Shown here in pieces: positions 1-6,346 of a DNA stretch of 64,000 nucleotides (positions within the stretch are counted from its first letter, which is position 1; each line of letters opens with the position of its first letter). The stretch spans positions 682,001 to 746,000 of the forward strand of contig CAVYXG010000001.1 of assembly GCA_963772375.1 (NCBI GenBank), read 5' to 3'. The position numbers were made by a program, and so were the translations under genes. Origin of the DNA: DATBHM01 sp963772375. Lineage in GTDB: Bacteria; Actinomycetota; UBA4738; JACQTL01. The notes under the pieces were generated by a model. That model was given only the letters and a program-made list of their open reading frames with translations. It made no database searches and was not told the DNA's origin.

Positions 1-136
1 CGTCCACGCAGATGAGGTAGGTGCCGTCGGACACGCCGTTCGCGTCGAGCAGGTCGCAGGTCAGCAGGCGACGGCCGTCGAGCACCGGAGCGTTGATGGT
101 CGAGACCACCGTGCCCACCACCCGGCCGACCTTCAC
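1..136 (-). CDS. BMC-P shell pentamer (EutN/CcmL family), partial
   Basis: Vertex pentamer subunit of a bacterial microcompartment shell, cut by the left edge after about 45 residues. The visible N-terminus, VKVGRVVGTVVSTINAPVLD, is the standard opening of the EutN/CcmL fold: a first strand with G-R-V-V-G-T-V followed by a short loop and an L-D. The GTG start at 136 shares four bases (GTGA) with the stop of the preceding BMC-P gene, so the two are probably translationally coupled. It is the third BMC-P gene of the operon and the most distal gene visible. The operon evidently continues outside the window. Family assignment is secure; the C-terminus is not visible. Confidence 0.85.
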   Translation of the reverse strand, partial: MKVGRVVGTVVSTINAPVLDGRRLLTCDLLDANGVSDGTYLICVD

Positions 137-402
137 AGGTCGGCCACCTCGTCCACGATCCCGACGATGGCCTGGTCCACCGGCACGAACGTGTTCGGCA
201 TGGCCACGGCCGCCTCGCGAGCGCTCACGTAGTAGACGAGCTCACCGGGCCCGGCCATGTGCACCGCGTCCGCGGCGACGACCGGGTCGCCCTTCGGTTC
301 CTGCCGCCGGTCGAGCGGCTGGATGATCAGGAACGTGACGCCGTCGAGCCCGTCGGCCTTCACCGTCGCGACCACCGTCCCGATCACGCGCGCCAGCTGC
401 AC
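133..402 (-). CDS. BMC-P shell pentamer (EutN/CcmL family)
   Basis: Complete 89-residue vertex protein of the microcompartment shell. It opens VQLARVIGTVVATVKADGLD and then shows the hallmark segments FLIIQPLD, a VAADAV turn and a C-terminal VDQAIVGIVDEV strand/helix, all typical of EutN/CcmL. Length is normal for the family (about 85-100). The GTG start at 402 lies six bases after the stop of the upstream BMC-T gene, and its own stop overlaps the next BMC-P start. Pentamers cap the twelve vertices of the shell. Having several divergent copies in one operon suggests different vertex partners or permeabilities, which is inference. Confidence 0.93.
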   Translation of the reverse strand: MQLARVIGTVVATVKADGLDGVTFLIIQPLDRRQEPKGDPVVAADAVHMAGPGELVYYVSAREAAVAMPNTFVPVDQAIVGIVDEVADL

Positions 403-408
403 GAACGC

Positions 409-1134
409 TCAGCCCCGCTTCCGGCGCGCGGCGGTCGAAGGGCGGCGCTTCGCAACCTTCTTCGGCTCGGACGGACGGGCCGGCGCTCCCCCCGTGCCCG
501 GCCGGGGCCGGTCGCCGGGCGGGGGCGTGGGACGGCTCGCCGCCGCGCCATCGGACTTCGACACCCCGAACACGCGTCCGGCGAAGAGCGGATCCGCATC
601 GAGGTTCTCCCGCATCTCGCCGTGCAGCTGCGCGACGACGACCGAGCCGACCGAGGCCCCGCCGGCGCGCGCCCGCCCCGCGTCGACCGCGGTCTCCACC
701 TCGGCCACCTGGCCGCCGAACAGCACGTAGCCCTTGCCGCCGATGTCGTCGGCGAGGCGCAGCTCCCGGATGGCCACCCGCGCCGCCTTCACGCCCGCGT
801 CGGCCGCCCGGAGCACCGCGGCCATCGTGGACGTCTCGACCACCCCCAGCGCCTCGCCGTCGTCCGAGACGCGGCGAACCCCGCCGACCGACGCCACCAC
901 GTCCGGGTGCACGTCCGGCAGGAACACCTCGTCGACCACGCCGCCGCCCAGGCGCCCCGCGTCGAGCGCCTCCTCCACGTCCGCGGTCAGCCCCCCGACC
1001 AGCACGAGGAACCGCCCCGGATGCACCGTCCCCGCCCGGATCACCTCGAGCGGCGAGCGCTTCGCCATGGCGTCTCCCGCCTCGATGCCCCGCGCGATCG
1101 AGTCGAACTCGAGCAGCCCGATGGCGGGGTTCAC
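409..1134 (-). CDS. BMC-T shell trimer, PduT-like, with basic C-terminal tail
   Basis: Shell facet protein with two fused BMC domains, about residues 3-90 and 93-190; three copies form a pseudohexamer. The first domain aligns without gaps with the PduT start as I recall it: NPAIGLLEFDSIARGIEAGD, then TVHPGRF at residues 36-42. In PduT the equivalent of His38 is the Cys that binds a [4Fe-4S] cluster in the three-fold pore, so this protein has His where the cluster ligand should be. The second domain carries IGGKGYVLFGG. After about residue 200 a Pro-, Lys- and Arg-rich tail of roughly 40 residues ends KRRPSTAARRKRG and looks disordered. The GTG start at 1134 has a GAGGGG ribosome site and follows the dehydrogenase gene by 10 bp. 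Family assignment is firm; the pore chemistry is inferred. Confidence 0.92.
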   Translation of the reverse strand: MNPAIGLLEFDSIARGIEAGDAMAKRSPLEVIRAGTVHPGRFLVLVGGLTADVEEALDAGRLGGGVVDEVFLPDVHPDVVASVGGVRRVSDDGEALGVVETSTMAAVLRAADAGVKAARVAIRELRLADDIGGKGYVLFGGQVAEVETAVDAGRARAGGASVGSVVVAQLHGEMRENLDADPLFAGRVFGVSKSDGAAASRPTPPPGDRPRPGTGGAPARPSEPKKVAKRRPSTAARRKRG

Positions 1135-1144
1135 CGACGACCCC

Positions 1145-2608
1145 TCACACGATCCGCAGCGCGCCGACGACCGTGATGCGCCGCTCCCGCGAGAACGTCC
1201 GCGGCCGGGTCAGCCCGTCCCCCGTCGGCGACGCGATCGAGAACGAGGTGAACCCCTCGCCGCCCTCGCCCAGCCCGGAGAAGTTCGGCCCGTTGGTAAC
1301 GAAGATCGAGCAGTTCATCGCGCGCGCCATCCGGGTGATGGTCTCGACGTTGGTCGAATGGATCGACGCCGTGTGCCGGAACCCGTGCTCGGACCGCACC
1401 GCCAAGTCGATGGCCGCGTCCACCGTGGACACCCGGGTCACCGGCATCACGGGCATCATCTGCTCGGTCCACACGAGGTTGTGCTCGTTGGGCACCTCGG
1501 CCACGACCAGGCGCACGTCGCTGCCGGCACGCACCCCGATCTCGCCGAGGACCAGCGACGCGTCCTTGCCGATCCAGCGCGGATTGATGTGCCCGGGCTT
1601 TCCCGGCGGGCCCATCTCGTCGAAGATCACCCGTTCCAGCCGGCGGAGCTCGTGCTCCTTCAGCACGTACGCGCCGTTCGCGGCCATCGACCGGACCAGC
1701 CGGTCGGCGACCGACTCCACGACGATCGTCGTCTTCTCGTCGGTGCAGATGACGTTGTTGTCGAACGACGCCCCACGCACGACGTCCCGGCCCGCCCGGT
1801 CGACGTCCGCGGTCTGGTCGACCACCGCCGGCGGGTTGCCCGGCCCCGCGGTGACGGCCCGCTTGTCGGTCTTCAGCGCCTCCCGGACCACCGCCGGCCC
1901 GCCGGTCACCAGCAGCAGGCGGACGGTCGGATGGCTCATCAGCTCCTTGGCGCTGTCGATCGTCGGGTTCGGGATCGCGGTCACCAGGTTCGCGGGCCCG
2001 CCGGCCGACGCGATCGCCCGGTTGATCAGGCGGACGTTCTCGGCGGACGTCCGCCTGGCGTTCGGGTGGACGTTGAACACCAGCGAGTTGCCGGCGGACA
2101 GGATCGAGATCGAGTTGTTGATGATCGTCGAGGTGGGGTTGGTCGTGGGCGTGATCGACCCGACCACGCCGAACGGCGCGAACTCGGTGACCATCATGCC
2201 CTCCTCGCCGGTGACCGCCTCGACCTCGAGGTCCTCGGGGCCGGGCGCCTTCGTCGAGACGAGGCGGTTCTTGATGATCTTGTCGGCGACCCGCCCCAGC
2301 CCGGTCTCTGCGTGGGCCATCTCGGCGAGACGCTCGTTGTGCTCGAGCATCGACGAACGGACGGCAGAGATGATGGTCTTGCGCCCACCGAGGCCGACGC
2401 TGCGGTACTCCTCGAACGCCCGCGCGGCGGCCGAGACCGCCTCGTCGATCGTCGGGAAGATCCCGTCGCCCAGCTCGGCCTCCGCCGACGCCGAGAGCTC
2501 GCCGGCGGCCCGCAGGCCCGAACCGGTGTCCGACCCGGCCTCCCCGAGCCGCCGCCGGACCCGTTCGATGATGTCCTGGATGTCCTGCTGCGACAGCGTG
2601 CTGCTCAT
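1145..2608 (-). CDS. CoA-acylating aldehyde dehydrogenase (PduP/EutE type), BMC cargo
   Basis: Oxidises an aldehyde (here probably acetaldehyde released by DeoC) with NAD+ and CoA to the acyl-CoA inside the microcompartment. The 487-residue protein has the aldehyde dehydrogenase fold. FAPFGVVGSITPTTNP lies at about 143-158, the nucleotide-site segment VTGGPAVV at 234-241, AGPGNPP at 254-260, and the catalytic Cys288 in FDNNVICTDEK. Residues 5-22 (LSQQDIQDIIERVRRRLG) form an amphipathic helix followed by a flexible linker, the usual encapsulation peptide of PduP-type enzymes. It lies between a BMC-P gene (20 bp upstream) and a BMC-T gene (10 bp downstream). The natural aldehyde cannot be read from sequence; acetaldehyde is inferred from the aldolase. 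Confidence 0.93.
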   Translation of the reverse strand: MSSTLSQQDIQDIIERVRRRLGEAGSDTGSGLRAAGELSASAEAELGDGIFPTIDEAVSAAARAFEEYRSVGLGGRKTIISAVRSSMLEHNERLAEMAHAETGLGRVADKIIKNRLVSTKAPGPEDLEVEAVTGEEGMMVTEFAPFGVVGSITPTTNPTSTIINNSISILSAGNSLVFNVHPNARRTSAENVRLINRAIASAGGPANLVTAIPNPTIDSAKELMSHPTVRLLLVTGGPAVVREALKTDKRAVTAGPGNPPAVVDQTADVDRAGRDVVRGASFDNNVICTDEKTTIVVESVADRLVRSMAANGAYVLKEHELRRLERVIFDEMGPPGKPGHINPRWIGKDASLVLGEIGVRAGSDVRLVVAEVPNEHNLVWTEQMMPVMPVTRVSTVDAAIDLAVRSEHGFRHTASIHSTNVETITRMARAMNCSIFVTNGPNFSGLGEGGEGFTSFSIASPTGDGLTRPRTFSRERRITVVGALRIV

Positions 2609-2627
2609 GCGTCACCCCACCCGTACC

Positions 2628-2915
2628 TCATTTGTGGAACTTCTCCTCGCCGCCGACCTCCCACGTGTCGACGATCGCCATGATCACGGCGTCGCACGGC
2701 CGGTCCCGCGTGGCCTCGGTCTGGCGGGCCGACGAGCCGGTCGCCACCATCACCACCTCGCCCACGCCGGCGCCGACCGCGTCGGCCGCCACGACGAACC
2801 CGCTCGCGTCGTGGTTCTCCACGTCGAGGTAGCGGACGACGAGGAACTTCAGGCCCTCCATCGAGGGCTCCTTGCGGCTCGCGACCAGGGTCCCGGCCAC
2901 CCGTCCCAGGAGCAC
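2628..2915 (-). CDS. BMC-P shell pentamer (EutN/CcmL family)
   Basis: Vertex pentamer of about 95 residues, beginning VLLGRVAGTLVASRKEPSME and continuing FLVVRYLD, VAADAVGAG and IMAIVDTW, all standard for the family. An upstream-extended reading frame exists, but the GTG at 2915 is chosen because AAAGGAG lies nine bases before it and because the conserved fold starts there; the longer start would lack any ribosome site. It is preceded by BMC-H and followed by the aldehyde dehydrogenase. Of the three BMC-P genes it has the longest loop between strands (a DRPCDAV segment near the C-terminus). Confidence 0.9.
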   Translation of the reverse strand: MLLGRVAGTLVASRKEPSMEGLKFLVVRYLDVENHDASGFVVAADAVGAGVGEVVMVATGSSARQTEATRDRPCDAVIMAIVDTWEVGGEEKFHK

Positions 2916-2960
2916 TTTGTTCGACTCCTTTCCGGTTGCGCTGCAACCCGATCGGCTCAA

Positions 2961-3272
2961 CTAGGAGGCCTGTCCCACCTCGCCCTCGGCCTCCTCGCGG
3001 CGGCCGAGCGGGAGCACCATGTCGATGTTCGCATGGGGCCGGGCGATGACGTGGGTCGCGATGATCTCGCCGACCTTCTCCGCGTTCTGGATGCCGGCCT
3101 GCACCGCGGCCTTCACCGCCGCGACGTCCCCGCGGACGATCGCGGTGACGTAGCCACCGCCGGTCTCCTCGTAGCTCACCAGCTCCACCTTGGCGGCCTT
3201 GACCATCGCATCGGCGGCCTCGACCATCGCCGCGAAGCTCCGGGCCTCGATCATCCCCAGCGCGTCTGCCAT
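2961..3272 (-). CDS. BMC-H shell hexamer (PduA/EutM/CcmK type)
   Basis: Main facet subunit of the microcompartment. The 103 residues hold one canonical BMC domain: ALGMIEARSFAAMVEAADAM, then VELVSYEETGGGYVTAIVRG and HVIARPH at about residues 74-80. The pore-loop sequence reads ETGGGYV rather than the K-I-G-S-G of PduA. A short acidic tail ends EEAEGEVGQAS. A GGAAGGAG ribosome site lies 7 bp before the ATG. It is the only single-domain hexamer gene seen in the visible part of the operon, so it probably tiles most of the shell. Identification is secure. Confidence 0.95.
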   Translation of the reverse strand: MADALGMIEARSFAAMVEAADAMVKAAKVELVSYEETGGGYVTAIVRGDVAAVKAAVQAGIQNAEKVGEIIATHVIARPHANIDMVLPLGRREEAEGEVGQAS

Positions 3273-3338
3273 TTCCCCGCTCCTTCCGTTCGAACTCCCT
3301 CGCCTGACCGCGCCCCCGGCGCGCCGGCGACACCGGCA

Positions 3339-3980
3339 CTATCGACTGCCCGACTTCATCTCCCGGCCCTCGAGGCCCTCGATCGCGGCGACCGCTGCCT
3401 GCCACCCGACGTCGATGTCCTGTTCCTCCCCGCCCAGGTAGATCCGCCCGTTCGACCCGAACGAACGAACCTCCAGCACGTTGATGTTCGCCGCCTTCTC
3501 GGCCTCGTTCGCCGCGAGCGGCGCGTAGGCGGCCGGTTCGCATTCGAGCACGTACAGCGTCTGGCCGCCCAGGATCATCTGGCCGTGGCGGGTCCGGTTG
3601 ATCAGCTGGGCGTGGTGGTCGGTGATCCGGCGGACGATCTGGCTCGACAGGATCCGCGGCTTGATGCGATCGGTCTCCTTGGCGCCGATCTGCTCGAGGA
3701 TCTCCGCCCCCGCCGCACGCGCGTCGGCCTGGTCGGACGAGTGGATCTCGAGCATGCCGTAGTACCGCTCGATGATCTGCATGCCCGGCGTGACGTTGGT
3801 CGACTTCAGGGCGATGTCGGTGAGGCGGTTGATCTCGATGCCCGGCGAGATCTCCACGTACAGGGACGCGTCGCCCGGCAGCGGCAGGAACCCCTGCGCC
3901 ACCGTTCCCAGGAACGCGGCGTACTGCGGCTGGAGGCTGTCCAGGAAGCAGTACGCCCGCAGCTCGATGCCGTTGGTCAC
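3339..3980 (-). CDS. BMC-T shell trimer, double-ring (stacking/gated) type
   Basis: Second tandem-domain shell protein of the operon, 213 residues. It is unlike the PduT-type one. It opens ELRAYCFLDSLQPQYAAFLG, then GFLPLPGDASLYVEISPG and EINRLTDIALK. The second half has QLINRTRHGQMILGG, VLECEPAAYAPLAANEAEKA and NVLEVRSFG. This pattern resembles CsoS1D/EutL-like trimers and the stacking BMC-T proteins of Haliangium, whose central pores can open and close. Cofactor or substrate passage is therefore a reasonable inferred role. The GTG start at 3980 overlaps the deoC stop (GTGA), and AAGGGGGG inside the end of deoC serves as ribosome site. Confidence 0.88.
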   Translation of the reverse strand: MTNGIELRAYCFLDSLQPQYAAFLGTVAQGFLPLPGDASLYVEISPGIEINRLTDIALKSTNVTPGMQIIERYYGMLEIHSSDQADARAAGAEILEQIGAKETDRIKPRILSSQIVRRITDHHAQLINRTRHGQMILGGQTLYVLECEPAAYAPLAANEAEKAANINVLEVRSFGSNGRIYLGGEEQDIDVGWQAAVAAIEGLEGREMKSGSR

Positions 3981-4840
3981 GCAACCCCCCTTCGCTGTTC
4001 GCCGACGATCTGCACGCCGGCCGACGCGCCGATGCGCGTGGCTCCCGCGGCGATCATGTCCCGCACGTCCTGCAGGGTCCGGATGCCGCCGGCGGCCTTG
4101 ACGCCGAGCTTGGGCCCGACCGTCTCGCGCATGAGCAGGACGTCCTCGACGGTCGCGCCGTGGGGCCCGTAGCCGGTCGAGGTCTTCACGTAGTCGGCCT
4201 TGGCCTGCTTCGAGAGGAACGAGGCCACGACCTTCTCCTCGTCGGTGAGCAGGGCGGCCTCGATGATCACCTTGTTGAGCGCGCCGGACTCGTGGCACGC
4301 GTCGCTGACCTTGCGGATATCGTCGCGGACGACGTCGTGCATGCCGCTCTTCAGCGCGCCGACGTTGATGACCATGTCGATCTCGCGCGCGCCGTCACGC
4401 AGCGCGCGCCGGGTCTCGAACGCCTTCGAGTCGCCGGTCGTCGCGCCGAACGGGAACCCGATCACGCTGGCCACGCGGACGTTCGTCCCGCGGAGCCGCT
4501 CGGCGCACCGTCGCACCCAGAACGGGTTCACGCAGACGCTGGCGAACCCGTACTGCTTCGCCTCGTCGCACAGCCGGTCGATCTCGGCCGCGGTGGCGTC
4601 GGGCTTCAGGAGCGTGTGGTCGATGTATTTCGCGAGGTCGGTCGGGACGTTCGCGCCGTCGCCGTGGTAGCTGATCCGGCCCGCGCCCTGGCCCACGATG
4701 CCCCGGACCTTGTCCGAGCAGTGGGCGGCGCACGAGCCGTGGCAGTCGGCGCAGACGTCGCCCGGCTTCGCGCTCCGCCCGCCGAGCACGGCCACGACCT
4801 CCCGCGTCACCGCCTCGATGAGGTCTTCCCTGGTGCTCAC
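3977..4840 (-). CDS. deoC: Deoxyribose-phosphate aldolase, BMC cargo with Cys-rich N-terminal extension
   Basis: Cleaves 2-deoxyribose-5-phosphate to glyceraldehyde-3-phosphate and acetaldehyde through a Schiff base. The aldolase core starts near residue 68 (LAKYIDHTLLKPDAT). It keeps the expected residues: Asp in EIDMVIN, the Schiff-base Lys in YVKTSTGYG and the second active-site Lys in GVKAAGGIRT. About 65 residues precede the core, which ordinary DeoC lacks. They comprise an amphipathic helix at 4-20 (REDLIEAVTREVVAVLG), which looks like an encapsulation peptide, and a motif C30-x2-C33-x3-C37-x3-C41 with His34 and His40. The GTG start at 4840 has GAAGGAG 8 bp upstream and overlaps the rpiB stop. 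Core function is secure; what the Cys cluster binds is unknown. Confidence 0.93.
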   Translation of the reverse strand: MSTREDLIEAVTREVVAVLGGRSAKPGDVCADCHGSCAAHCSDKVRGIVGQGAGRISYHGDGANVPTDLAKYIDHTLLKPDATAAEIDRLCDEAKQYGFASVCVNPFWVRRCAERLRGTNVRVASVIGFPFGATTGDSKAFETRRALRDGAREIDMVINVGALKSGMHDVVRDDIRKVSDACHESGALNKVIIEAALLTDEEKVVASFLSKQAKADYVKTSTGYGPHGATVEDVLLMRETVGPKLGVKAAGGIRTLQDVRDMIAAGATRIGASAGVQIVGEQRRGVA

Positions 4841-5454
4841 CTGTTGTTGCTCCTTCCGGCCGGTTCGCGCAGGAACCGGCGTTCGATGTCCGTGATCTTG
4901 TCCACGCGCCGGGCGTGGCGACCCTCGCCCCACCCGGTCGAGAGCCAGGCCTGGACGATCTGCAGCGCGAGCGCCTCGCCCAGCAGCCCGGCGCCGAGCG
5001 CCAGCACGTTGGCGTGGTTGTGCTCGCGGCTGTTCCGCGCGCTCGAGATGTCCCAGCACGTCGCCGCGCGGATGCCGGGGACCTTGTTGGCCGCGATGGC
5101 CGAACCGATCCCCGCGCCGTCGACGACGATCCCCCACCGGCACGTTCCGTCGGCCACGAGCTGCGCCACCGCGAGCGCGATGTCAGGGTAGTCGACCGCG
5201 TCCGTCGAATGCGTCCCCACGTCCCTGACGGAGAACCCGTGCTCGCGGAGGTCGGCCGCGATGCGCTGCTTCAACGCAAACCCGCCGTGGTCGGCCCCGA
5301 TCGCGACGTCGCCATCCCCTCCGGGCAACGGCGCAACGGGGGTGGAAGGATGCTCCGGATGCGCCGTGAGCTCGCCCAGGTCCTCGGGCGCGAACCCGCC
5401 CACGATCTGGGCCACGATCGCCCGGACCTCGTCCTCGTTCGGCGCGTCGGCCAT
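4837..5454 (-). CDS. rpiB: RpiB/LacAB-family sugar-phosphate isomerase, BMC cargo
   Basis: Aldose/ketose pentose-phosphate isomerase fold of about 155 residues (GADHGGFALKQRI near 53-65, SIAANK-like segment AIAANKVPGIRA at 119-130, SREHNHANVL at 142-151, EGRHARRVDKI near the end), preceded by a 48-residue extension. Residues 7-21 (EDEVRAIVAQIVGGF) form an amphipathic helix followed by a Pro-rich linker, consistent with an encapsulation peptide. His56 and His145 are conserved. The E. coli catalytic Cys of the CGTG loop is replaced by Asp112 (VDGAGIG), so the proton-transfer base differs or the substrate is not ribose-5-phosphate. The ATG overlaps the gntR stop (TGATG), and GGGGAG lies just upstream. 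Confidence 0.88.
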   Translation of the reverse strand: MADAPNEDEVRAIVAQIVGGFAPEDLGELTAHPEHPSTPVAPLPGGDGDVAIGADHGGFALKQRIAADLREHGFSVRDVGTHSTDAVDYPDIALAVAQLVADGTCRWGIVVDGAGIGSAIAANKVPGIRAATCWDISSARNSREHNHANVLALGAGLLGEALALQIVQAWLSTGWGEGRHARRVDKITDIERRFLREPAGRSNNR

Positions 5455-6245
5455 CAGGCGCTCCCCGACCCCACCGGCGGCTGCATGGCCACGCGGTACT
5501 CGTAGCGCTCGCTGACGAACAGCAGCCGCGTCGACTCCGCCACCCGGTCGTCCGACGTCCAGCTGATGCGCTTCACCACCAGGACCGGTTGGCCGGCGTC
5601 GCACTCCAGCTGCGACGCCAGGGTGCCGTCGGCGACGCTGGCCGAGATGGTCTCCTCCGCACGGTGCAGGACGAGCGACACCGGCGGACGCTGGAGCAGC
5701 TCGTACAGCGAGCCGCGGTCGAGCCGCCCCTCCTCGAACAGCTCCTCGTTCGCCCCGATGAGGTCGTGGGGCAGCCACGTGTCGGCGAGCCCGACGACGC
5801 CGCCGTCCGCGAGGAGCACCCTGACGAGGTGCCGCCCCTCCGACCCCGTGGGCACCCCCAGCTCCTCGGCGACCTCGTCGGGAACCGTCGCCAGCGACGA
5901 GCTCAGCATGCGATGGGAGGGAACGAACCCCTGCGAACGGGCGAGTTCGCTGAACGACTGCAGCCGGGGAACATGCCGGATCTTCGGCGAGGCGACGAAC
6001 GTCCCGAGCCCCTGCACCCGCCGTACCACGCCCTCGTGCTCGAGCGCGGCGAGCGCCTGTCGGATGGTCGCCCGCGACACGCCGTAGGCCCGTTCGATCT
6101 CCTGTTCGGTGGGGAGCCGATCCCCCGTCTTCAGCCCCTGCTCGCGGATCTCGCGCAGCAACGCCTCGCGCAACTGGAAGTACAGCGGCGTGGGCGCGCT
6201 CCGGTCCAGCACGGCGCCGCCGGCGAACGGGACCCCCGTGCTCAC
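5454..6245 (-). CDS. GntR/HutC-family transcriptional regulator (UTRA domain)
   Basis: Probable ligand-responsive repressor of the microcompartment operon and its first gene. The N-terminal winged helix-turn-helix spans about residues 20-85 (PLYFQLREALLREIREQGLK, LPTEQEIERAYGVSRATIRQ, ALEHEGVVRRVQGLGTFV). The rest is a UTRA sensor domain, which in this family binds small, often phosphorylated, metabolites. The GTG start at 6245 is preferred over a TTG at 6263 because GGGAG lies six bases before the GTG. A perfect palindrome 26 bp upstream is the likely operator. A sugar phosphate as inducer is inferred from the adjacent enzymes only. Confidence 0.88.
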   Translation of the reverse strand: MSTGVPFAGGAVLDRSAPTPLYFQLREALLREIREQGLKTGDRLPTEQEIERAYGVSRATIRQALAALEHEGVVRRVQGLGTFVASPKIRHVPRLQSFSELARSQGFVPSHRMLSSSLATVPDEVAEELGVPTGSEGRHLVRVLLADGGVVGLADTWLPHDLIGANEELFEEGRLDRGSLYELLQRPPVSLVLHRAEETISASVADGTLASQLECDAGQPVLVVKRISWTSDDRVAESTRLLFVSERYEYRVAMQPPVGSGSA

Positions 6246-6270
6246 CCCCAGGCTCCCGCGCAATTCCTCA

Positions 6271-6286
6271 GGTCATCATGATGACC
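6271..6286. promoter_or_regulatory. Perfect 16-bp palindrome, likely operator of the BMC operon
   Basis: GGTCATCATGATGACC is a perfect inverted repeat with no spacer, located 26 bp upstream of the gntR start in the 100-bp gap after uppS. On the minus strand a -10-like TTATAT lies at 6296-6291, which would place the transcription start inside the palindrome. A TTGACT lies further upstream at 6330-6325 but is not well spaced for it. GntR/HutC regulators bind such palindromes as dimers, so autoregulation of the whole operon is the simplest reading. Confidence 0.65.
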
Positions 6287-6346
6287 GTACATATAATCGG
6301 AATGATCGGCCCCGAAGAGCGGGAAGTCAAATGCGCTGGTCGAGCG

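Noticed and set aside
2916..2960. Longer start for the second BMC-P gene
   Set aside because: The GTG at 2915 has AAAGGAG at ideal spacing and matches the family N-terminus.
1173..4172. Very long plus-strand open frame opposite the BMC genes
   Set aside because: Translation is a low-complexity Arg/Ser/Pro/Thr mix with no domain, while the minus strand encodes clear BMC proteins; typical of high-GC shadow frames.
6292..6297. Perfect TATAAT on the plus strand near the BMC operator
   Set aside because: No plus-strand gene follows and no -35 is present at normal spacing; the complementary strand gives only TTATAT, which is used as a weak candidate.
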